Assembly: GCA_021817755.1 (NCBI GenBank)
Contig: JAKAGC010000049.1
Coordinates: 1 to 12,465 of the forward strand
Length of the DNA stretch: 12,465 nucleotides
Direction: 5' to 3'
Source: Acidobacteriota bacterium
GTDB lineage: Bacteria; Acidobacteriota; Aminicenantia; UBA2199
This document shows, one piece after another, positions 6,841 through 12,465 of this stretch (its first letter is position 1; each line of letters starts with the position of its first letter). The notes below the pieces were generated by a model, which saw nothing but the letters and a program-made list of their open reading frames with translations, was not told the origin of the DNA and did no database searches. The translations under genes and the position numbers were made by a program.

Positions 6841-8421
6841 ATGAGTATTAAAGATATTTTCCGAGAAGGAATGCAAGAATCGAAAAGACGTTCTGCCTTA
6901 AGTAAAGAAAAAAGAGGACTTAAGGATAAAGAAAAAATTTACAACGAGCAACTTACTGCACTGGGAAAGAAAGCATGGGAATCGAATACAGGTATAGATT
7001 CTAGTGCGGATTTAAAAGAAAAGTTGGCATCCACTCAAGATCAATTGAATCAATTAAATACACAGTTGGAAGATTTACAAAAACAGAAATTGGAAAAAGA
7101 GGAATTTAGAAAACAAGAAAATACCAGATTCGATTCCAATAGAAAAGAAGTAGAAGAAAAAAAGAAAGGCGTAGATTCCCGTTTAAATGAAGAGAAGAAC
7201 ACTTTAAAAAATACACAAAAAGAATCGGATCAGGCATCAAACCGTTTATCCCAGATTCCCAAAGAGCGTGACCAGGTTAATAAAAAACTATCTGATCCCG
7301 CTACGCTAGAACAAGATAAAGGCGTACTTCAAACCAAACTAGATAATCTTGCGAAAGAGGAACCGGAAGTACAGGCAAAATATAATGAGAAAATTGAAAG
7401 TATAAAAAGTTTAAATGAAAAGATTTTACCTATCCAGGAAGAATCGGATCAACTTCAGAAACAGATAGAAGACATCCGGGCCGAGCAGAAGAAGGTGATT
7501 GGTGAATTGGATAAAGAAATTTCAGAATTAAAAAAATCCATTGATGGTGTTAATGCAAAATTAAAAGAATCAGATACCGTACAAAAAGAAAATTTTAAAC
7601 AATTAGGTATTTTACTTGCAAACTCCGGAAATGGTGAAGCAGCAATAGAAACGGAGATGTCTGCGGTGAAGGCCACTGAGAAAGAAATGTCCGATATCGG
7701 ATCATCTATCGGTAACCTGGAAGGTCAGGCTAATGACTCCGGATCAAGCGCTTATAAGAAAATGATGATGATAATCGTCGGAGGCATAATTATCATAATT
7801 GCGATTATCGTTGCATTGGTATTAATTTTAAAACCGAAAGACACTCCTGAAGAACGTCTGAAAAATCTATTTGGAGGTTCCTCTTCCGAATCAAGTGATA
7901 CAACGACTCCCGAAGACGCAATGAAGAATTTTCAACAGGCTATGGGAGGTATGAAAGAACAATCCGAAAAATTACAGGGTAAAAAGATAGTAATCGCTGA
8001 TGAAAATACATTAAAATCCGTATTGCCGAATGTTGGAGGTTGGAATGCCCAATCCCCACGTTATTCCGCTGGAAAATTCGGTGATTTGGAGACCTCTCAT
8101 ATTTCTACAACTTATACAGGACCTAATGGAAATCAGGTAGATGTAAAAGTATCGGATGCAGGAACAGCTTCTGCAATGTTAGCTCCGATCCGGATGCTTT
8201 TTTCTATGAATATTACAGTTGATGATGAAACTACACATCAAAAAGTTTCAAATTATAATGGAACTTCAGTAATCGAACGATTTGAAAAACAATCCAAACA
8301 GGCCTCGTTTTCGTTCATCGTAAAAGATAGATATATTGTTGAATTGGAAACCACCGGAGATAATGGATTGGAAGTTCTTAAAGAGTTTTTACCTAAATTA
8401 AATCTTTCAAATCTCCAATAA
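6841..8421 (+). CDS. Coiled-coil protein with a single membrane helix and C-terminal beta-rich domain
   Basis: The protein has 526 residues. Residues about 15-250 are almost entirely charged heptad-like coiled coil, rich in Lys, Glu, Gln, Asp and Asn (for example QLNQLNTQLEDLQKQKLEKE). A Gly/Ser-containing hinge (260-305) is followed by one strongly hydrophobic helix at about 308-330 (IIVGGIIIIIAIIVALVLIL). A Ser/Thr-rich stretch (345-358) leads to a compact domain at 380-526 that looks mostly beta strand (ETSHISTTYTGPNGNQVDVKV; SFSFIVKDRYIVELET). With no signal peptide, the coiled coil is most likely cytoplasmic and the C-terminal domain extracytoplasmic, but the reverse cannot be excluded. 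The stop is followed directly by two further in-frame stops (TAA TAG TGA, 8419-8427). It has its own promoter and no known family name that I recognise. A structural or envelope-linked scaffold role is inference. Confidence 0.8.
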   Translation: MSIKDIFREGMQESKRRSALSKEKRGLKDKEKIYNEQLTALGKKAWESNTGIDSSADLKEKLASTQDQLNQLNTQLEDLQKQKLEKEEFRKQENTRFDSNRKEVEEKKKGVDSRLNEEKNTLKNTQKESDQASNRLSQIPKERDQVNKKLSDPATLEQDKGVLQTKLDNLAKEEPEVQAKYNEKIESIKSLNEKILPIQEESDQLQKQIEDIRAEQKKVIGELDKEISELKKSIDGVNAKLKESDTVQKENFKQLGILLANSGNGEAAIETEMSAVKATEKEMSDIGSSIGNLEGQANDSGSSAYKKMMMIIVGGIIIIIAIIVALVLILKPKDTPEERLKNLFGGSSSESSDTTTPEDAMKNFQQAMGGMKEQSEKLQGKKIVIADENTLKSVLPNVGGWNAQSPRYSAGKFGDLETSHISTTYTGPNGNQVDVKVSDAGTASAMLAPIRMLFSMNITVDDETTHQKVSNYNGTSVIERFEKQSKQASFSFIVKDRYIVELETTGDNGLEVLKEFLPKLNLSNLQ

Positions 8422-8447
8422 TAGTGATTTTTTATTTAAGAAAATGG

Positions 8448-8476
8448 TTGAAAAAAAAATTTCATTGTACTATGCT
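8448..8476 (+). promoter_or_regulatory. Candidate promoter of the prkA operon
   Basis: TTGAAA (8448-8453) and TATGCT (8471-8476) are 17 bases apart. The predicted start, near 8483, gives a leader of about 145 bases. The -10 matches only four of six positions, so a different sigma factor or a regulator is possible. Confidence 0.35.
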
Positions 8477-8482
8477 AATAAT

Positions 8483-8502
8483 TAGAGAATGAATAATCTC
8501 TA
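8483..8502. repeat. Inverted repeat TAGAGA-N8-TCTCTA at the predicted prkA transcript start
   Basis: Two perfect 6-base arms (8483-8488 and 8497-8502) flank an 8-base spacer. The left arm begins at the transcription start predicted from the TATGCT at 8471. It may be an operator or a 5' stabilising hairpin. It has no T tract, so it is unlikely to be a terminator for the upstream gene. Confidence 0.3.
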
Positions 8503-8542
8503 CGGATCGAATTCTGTAATCGGTTTTCAAAGAAGAAACGAA

Positions 8543-8584
8543 ATGAATTCTAAAAGTTGTAAGTTAACAAATGAAAAAGAATGA
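8543..8584 (+). CDS. Candidate 13-residue upstream ORF in the prkA leader
   Basis: ATG at 8543 opens a short frame, MNSKSCKLTNEKE, ending in TGA at 8582-8584. That stop overlaps the next tiny ORF as ATGA (8581-8584). The ribosome site is only a purine stretch (AAGAAGAAACG). It may be chance. Confidence 0.2.
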   Translation: MNSKSCKLTNEKE

Positions 8585-8606
8585 AAAGAATGAAAAGAAT
8601 GAAAAG
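8570..8606 (+). repeat. Tandem repeat of AATGAAAAG, about four copies
   Basis: Three exact 9-base units (8580-8588, 8589-8597, 8598-8606) follow one unit with an extra A (8570-8579). The array lies 22 bases before the prkA start. Each unit carries an ATG and a purine run, and a unit gain or loss keeps phase. Confidence 0.85.
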
Positions 8607-8631
8607 AATATTTTCACTGGAGGAAATATGA
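8581..8631 (+). CDS. Candidate 16-residue leader ORF coupled to prkA
   Basis: Repeat-born ATGs at 8581, 8590 and 8599 share one frame, reading MKRMKRMKRIFSLEEI. It stops at TGA 8629-8631, overlapping the prkA ATG as ATGA (8628-8631). The prkA Shine-Dalgarno (GGAGG, 8619-8623) lies inside it. Translational coupling is possible; no independent evidence of expression is visible. Confidence 0.3.
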   Translation: MKRMKRMKRIFSLEEI

Positions 8632-10688
8632 ATCAAAAACGCATCCTTAACCTTCAGGACCACCTTTCCGCCATAAAAGAAGGTAAAAAGCGTTATGAAA
8701 ATGCATTTCAGGGAGTGTCCAGGATGATCCTGGAACAGGATATCGAAAAGGTCGTAGTTAATGGTAAAACCACTTATGATTTTAAAATATTCAGAACCGG
8801 TAAAAAGCATATAATCGGCCTATACGATGAGATAAACAGTTTTGTATCCTATGTCAAGGATGCAGCGGAGGGAGGCTCTTCCAAAGAAATGGCATATGTT
8901 CTAGTGGGAGAGCCAGGAAACGGAAAAACGTTCTTTGTAGAGTATTTATGTTCAAAATACCGGCAATTCCTTGCCAGAGAAGAAAACAGGAAATATTCGT
9001 TCCGTTTTACTCATCTCGATCAATTGGGGAATTACGGAAAAATTAATTCTATTGAATCCCAAACCTATGAAGACCCTGCCGTTCTTGCAATGAATCTTAC
9101 TGAAAGCCAGGACGAAAATAGGGAATTATTGGGAAAATGGATTGGTTTTTCCGATCAACAATTGGAATTGCTTTATGATAATTTCCGTCCATTAGGAGCA
9201 TGCAGCGAGTACATTTGGCATGATATTTTAAATTATACCAACGGCAATGTCGAAGAAGCATTGAATTTTATCGAGGTTTTCCCTGTTCCATTAATGGAAA
9301 GCATGGGTACTATTACCGGAAAATACCCTGCAAAAGATAAAATAACATCGTCTGCTGTTGATTTACTCGGTGAAGAATCCATCCAAAGACTACTTCATAT
9401 TACCGATACCAATAACCCTTACCGTTTTGATTTACGTCGTGGTGCATTGGCTCGCGTAGCCGGCGGTGGTATTCATTTCAGTGATGAAATTTTTAAGAAT
9501 AAAAAGGACCTTGTCCAGGTATACCTTGGAGTTATTCAAAACCGTGTAATCGAAATCGATGGTTTTAAATGGCCTATCGATACTCTTATTATTGCTACAT
9601 CCAATAATTCCGAATTCAACCGTTTCCTCGATGAAAAAGAAGAAGCCCCTATTGTTGACCGGTGTAGGATATCTTATGTTTCGCACAACACCAATTATCA
9701 GTTGCAAGAATATCTCACTGCATATGCAATCGGAAGCGAAACCAAGACCACATTCAATAAAGAGGAACTTCACCAGGATCCCAATCTGAATTATGCAACA
9801 TCTGTTGCAGTTGTATTATCCAGACTTCCCATTTCCGAAAAGCTTACTCCTGTTGAAACAATGAAACTTGCTGCCGGAGAAGTGGCTGGCGAAAAGAGTA
9901 TTAAAACCTTGGCAGAAGTTATCGATACGTTAAACCAGAATCCCGATATAACAAAACGTTTCGGGCAGAAAGGGCTCGGTCAGCGTAACCTCGGTCGTAC
10001 GATCCAATTATTAGTGGAGAGTTCGGAAACCAATGAAGGCAAATGTATGTTTGCTTATGATGCTTTTAAAGCTCTTGAACGCATTGTACTGGATTATGTT
10101 TCTGATGCCAATGACCGTACCAAGTACCTTGAAGACCTGAAAATTGCCAAAGGGCTTTACAGGGAACGTATCATGACGGAAATGTTTAATGCATATATGG
10201 ATGAACCCTTTGCAATCCGAAAGGATGTAATGAATTATGTCAATATGATTATTGGGATCGATGCGGAAAATCTCGGTCCTGATAGAATGTGGAGATACAA
10301 AGACCCGCAGAGCGGAGAAGTAAAAGCTCTCAAAATCGATGAAAAATATGTTAAAAACGTCGAAGAACGCCTCGGGCTTAAAACTATCGAACAAAGAGAA
10401 AATTTTAGAACCTCAATCCGTAAGATTTATGGTCAGAAGATTTCCACCGATCCCAATTACGATTTCATGGATAATCTCGAATTGGTCAAAGCCGTAACCG
10501 ATGTTCGTTTAAAATCCGATATCGCAGGATCCGGAAGCTTGATCGGGGCTTTAGCTAACCGTACCAACGAAGAGAACCAGAAATTATATGACCGGATGCT
10601 TACCACCATGTTAAATAAACTCGGATACTGTAGGACATGTGCGCAGAAAACCATCGAGTATTTCTGTACTCAGTCCGATGAGAAATAA
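8628..10688 (+). CDS. prkA: PrkA-family AAA+ ATPase / serine protein kinase (YeaG-like)
   Basis: The start at 8628 (686 residues) is chosen for its GGAGG at 8619-8623. The in-frame ATG at 8571 would only add residues encoded by the 9-base repeat. The sequence follows the PrkA family: Walker A GEPGNGKT (94-101), FTHLDQLGNYGKINS after it, the long family-specific insert, GGIHFSDE as Walker B (280-287), ATSNNSEF as sensor 1 (about 323-330), and DRCRISY (344-350) in the arginine-finger region. The C-terminal half is the PrkA-type domain. Length is slightly above YeaG (about 640). B. subtilis PrkA was first described as a kinase and later reported as an ATP-dependent protease; the E. coli homologue acts in stress and stationary phase. 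The end carries CRTC plus a third cysteine (668, 671, 680), a possible metal site. It leads the prkA-DUF444-spoVR operon. Confidence 0.93.
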   Translation: MNQKRILNLQDHLSAIKEGKKRYENAFQGVSRMILEQDIEKVVVNGKTTYDFKIFRTGKKHIIGLYDEINSFVSYVKDAAEGGSSKEMAYVLVGEPGNGKTFFVEYLCSKYRQFLAREENRKYSFRFTHLDQLGNYGKINSIESQTYEDPAVLAMNLTESQDENRELLGKWIGFSDQQLELLYDNFRPLGACSEYIWHDILNYTNGNVEEALNFIEVFPVPLMESMGTITGKYPAKDKITSSAVDLLGEESIQRLLHITDTNNPYRFDLRRGALARVAGGGIHFSDEIFKNKKDLVQVYLGVIQNRVIEIDGFKWPIDTLIIATSNNSEFNRFLDEKEEAPIVDRCRISYVSHNTNYQLQEYLTAYAIGSETKTTFNKEELHQDPNLNYATSVAVVLSRLPISEKLTPVETMKLAAGEVAGEKSIKTLAEVIDTLNQNPDITKRFGQKGLGQRNLGRTIQLLVESSETNEGKCMFAYDAFKALERIVLDYVSDANDRTKYLEDLKIAKGLYRERIMTEMFNAYMDEPFAIRKDVMNYVNMIIGIDAENLGPDRMWRYKDPQSGEVKALKIDEKYVKNVEERLGLKTIEQRENFRTSIRKIYGQKISTDPNYDFMDNLELVKAVTDVRLKSDIAGSGSLIGALANRTNEENQKLYDRMLTTMLNKLGYCRTCAQKTIEYFCTQSDEK

Positions 10689-10703
10689 CATCGCCGAGGA
10701 AAC

Positions 10704-12071
10704 ATGGATAGGGAATCGGAAGCATTAAGAATATTGGAAGATTTGAAGAAAAAAGGGTTAATTCCTCCTCCTACGGAGAAGATATTAAGGGAGTTAAAAA
10801 CCCTCGAGAATCATGATGCTCCGCCAAGACCGCCTCACACCCCCGGAATATATGAATTTCATGACTTGATGGTTTTGCAAGATTTTCAGGAATCCCAGGG
10901 CTCTTACACAATGCAATTGCATTCCCTCGGTGAATTACTGGAACGTGATAAACAAAGGGAAGCCGATGGCTTCCCCCGTAAAATACGGGTCGGAAAACTC
11001 ATAAAACCCGGAAAAGCCGGAAAGGATAAAGTTGTAATCGTTCCCAGTACTACCGAAGAAAAATTTATTCATTATCTTCCTACCGATGAAGAGTCCGGCG
11101 AAGGCCAGGCTTCCGGTGGTACCGGGAAAGGAGAGGAAGGTGAAGTAATCGGAGAACAACCCGTCCAACAACAAGGAGGGTCTGGATCCGGTGGAGCCGG
11201 TCAAGGCGATAGTGAAGAACACGAAATTGAATCCAGTGCTTATGACCTCGGAAAGATTTTAACAGAAAAATTTCAACTCCCCAATCTTCGAGATAAAGGA
11301 AAACGGCGCGCTCTCACTCGTTACAACTATGATCTTACCGATCGTCACCAGGGATTCGGGCAAATATTGGATAAAAAAGCAACACTTCGTAAACTTGTAG
11401 AAACCAATATTAGTCTCGGGAATCTCGATGATCCCAGTAATATAGATACCACTGGTTTTCTAATTGCTCCCTCCGATAAAATTTACCGGATACTCTCTAA
11501 GGAAAAGGATTATGAATCACAAGCCATCGTTTTTTTCATGAGGGATTATTCAGGTTCTATGTCGGGAAAACCCACAGAAGTTGTTGTGGCACAGCATATT
11601 ATGATTTATAGTTGGTTGTTGTTTCAATATGCCCGCCAGGTTGAATCCCGTTTTATCGTTCATGATACCGAGGCCAAAGAAGTTCCAGATTTTGCCACTT
11701 ATCACAGTTCAAAAGTTGCAGGTGGAACGAAAGTCGCTTCTGCATTCAAATTAGTGAATGACATAATTGAAAAAGAGAATCTTGCCAAAGATTACAACAT
11801 TTATGTTTTTCATGGGACCGATGGCGATGATTGGGATACCACCGGGAAAGAAACTCTTCCTGAAATAGAACGAATGATGCGCTATACCAACCGAATCGGG
11901 ATCACTATTGCCCGGAATAGTTACAGTGGCGGTAAAGACACCGATATGGAGCGATACATTAAAAACTCCCATATACTGGAAAAAAAACAGAATGAAATTC
12001 GAATGGATGTTATGACCGAAGATGCAACAGAAACCCGTATCATTGAAGGAATTAAGAAGCTTTTTGCATAA
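10704..12071 (+). CDS. yeaH: DUF444 / UPF0229 protein with VWA-like domain (YeaH/YhbH-like)
   Basis: The protein has 455 residues and lies 15 bases after the prkA stop, with GAGGA at 10696-10700 before the ATG. The N-terminal region is charged. A Gly/Glu/Ser-rich flexible linker spans about residues 130-172. The C-terminal half is a von Willebrand A-like domain with the MIDAS motif DYSGSMSG (Asp281, Ser283, Ser285), GGTKVASA (Thr342) and GTDGDDWD (373-378), so divalent-metal-dependent protein binding is expected. The family is nearly always encoded between prkA and spoVR homologues, and the order here is the same. In E. coli YeaG and YeaH have been studied together under nitrogen starvation; the biochemical role is unresolved. 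Compared with YeaH (about 427) it is slightly longer, mainly because of the linker. Confidence 0.93.
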   Translation: MDRESEALRILEDLKKKGLIPPPTEKILRELKTLENHDAPPRPPHTPGIYEFHDLMVLQDFQESQGSYTMQLHSLGELLERDKQREADGFPRKIRVGKLIKPGKAGKDKVVIVPSTTEEKFIHYLPTDEESGEGQASGGTGKGEEGEVIGEQPVQQQGGSGSGGAGQGDSEEHEIESSAYDLGKILTEKFQLPNLRDKGKRRALTRYNYDLTDRHQGFGQILDKKATLRKLVETNISLGNLDDPSNIDTTGFLIAPSDKIYRILSKEKDYESQAIVFFMRDYSGSMSGKPTEVVVAQHIMIYSWLLFQYARQVESRFIVHDTEAKEVPDFATYHSSKVAGGTKVASAFKLVNDIIEKENLAKDYNIYVFHGTDGDDWDTTGKETLPEIERMMRYTNRIGITIARNSYSGGKDTDMERYIKNSHILEKKQNEIRMDVMTEDATETRIIEGIKKLFA

Positions 12072-12107
12072 ACCTCAAGAAAAAAGCAGAGTGTAAGGAA
12101 TACGACA

Positions 12108-12465
12108 ATGGAATTGATCGATCAACATACAAAAGCTATCATGGAAGAGTGTAAACGACGTGCCCAGAAAGCCGGTTTATCGTTTTACGCTGAATCCCTG
12201 GAATATATTGTTACAAACCGCGACTTGCTCGAATTGTCGCCCAAAGTAATGATTCCCACACTTTACGATTACTGGGTTCATGATGTCGAAGTACTTCGCG
12301 AAAAGGGAAAATATGAGTTATATCCCGGGAATCCGTATGAAACAGTAATTAATACCCGGCCTGCCATCTCTTTTTATAATGATAATAACCCCGATTGGCT
12401 CAATGTCATGATTTTTTATCATGTCCTCGGGCACATCGATTTTTTCCAGAATAATGGGTATTTTA
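12108..12465 (+). CDS. spoVR: SpoVR-family protein (YcgB-like), 3'-truncated by window end
   Basis: The first 119 residues are visible. The ATG at 12108 has AAGGA at 12095-12099 and lies 36 bases after the DUF444 stop. The family pattern is clear: an N-terminal helical stretch (KAGLSFYAESLEYIV), LYDYWVHD, YELYPGNPYETVINTRPAISFY, and FYHVLGHIDFFQNN, which matches the SpoVR FYHVxGHxDFFKNN signature with its histidines and aspartate. SpoVR is needed for normal spore cortex formation in B. subtilis, yet the family is common in non-sporulating bacteria, where it accompanies PrkA and DUF444 in stress operons. The presence of the gene is not evidence that this organism sporulates. The rest of the gene lies beyond the window. 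Confidence 0.93.
   Translation, partial: MELIDQHTKAIMEECKRRAQKAGLSFYAESLEYIVTNRDLLELSPKVMIPTLYDYWVHDVEVLREKGKYELYPGNPYETVINTRPAISFYNDNNPDWLNVMIFYHVLGHIDFFQNNGYF

Noticed and set aside
8428..8460. T-rich and A-rich runs after the coiled-coil gene as an intrinsic terminator
   Set aside because: No GC-containing stem can be formed; only homopolymer A/T pairing is possible.
8571..8627. Upstream in-frame ATG that would lengthen PrkA by 19 residues
   Set aside because: The added residues come from the 9-base repeat and are unlike PrkA N termini; GGAGG points to the ATG at 8628.
9432..9773. Antisense open frame inside prkA
   Set aside because: It lies opposite strongly conserved PrkA motifs, with no promoter or ribosome site; a shadow of the real gene.
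12108..12465. SpoVR homologue as proof of a spore-forming Firmicute
   Set aside because: SpoVR, PrkA and DUF444 are widespread in non-sporulating bacteria, and no sporulation-specific gene is in the window.

Overview
The window is AT-rich, densely coded bacterial DNA with short intergenic gaps, Shine-Dalgarno-led ATG starts and several ATGA stop/start overlaps. No gene in it fixes the phylum. A Hanks-type kinase fused to an extracytoplasmic TPR region, a HypB-like metal GTPase with cysteine pairs, and a CRP/FNR-type operator of the form GTAAC-N4-GTTAC together suggest a free-living, probably anaerobic bacterium from a poorly sampled lineage (spirochaete-like or a candidate phylum). That placement is inference.

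Layout. (1) Positions 2-2272: the 3' part of a membrane Ser/Thr kinase with a TolB-like domain and TPR repeats. (2) Positions 2282-5637: an operator and promoter followed by a tightly coupled cassette. Its genes encode a substrate-binding-protein-like protein without a signal peptide, a metallochaperone-like GTPase, an ABC ATPase, and, after 65 bases, a small zinc-ribbon protein. No permease is encoded, and the first and third proteins carry related N-terminal helical modules. This cassette is the best candidate here for an undescribed system. (3) Positions 5710-6597, minus strand: a degenerate receiver plus GAF protein with its own strong promoter. (4) Positions 6841-8421: a long coiled-coil protein with one membrane segment and a C-terminal beta-rich domain. 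(5) Positions 8448-12465: the conserved PrkA / DUF444 (YeaH/YhbH) / SpoVR (YcgB) stress module, whose last gene runs off the window. Its leader holds a 9-base tandem repeat and two tiny ORFs linked to prkA by successive ATGA overlaps.

How the genes fit together. The cassette genes are probably co-transcribed and translationally coupled, with an activator site placed about 41.5 bases before a plausible transcription start. This would make expression depend on a CRP/FNR-family sensor. The likely task is nucleotide-driven delivery or maturation of a metal or small ligand inside the cytoplasm, but the target is not in the window. The PrkA module is a known AAA+ ATPase / VWA protein / SpoVR set tied to stationary-phase, stress or sporulation programmes in other bacteria. 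The kinase, the receiver-GAF protein and the coiled-coil protein look like separate signalling or envelope genes.

No RNA genes, insertion sequences, CRISPR arrays or attachment sites were seen.
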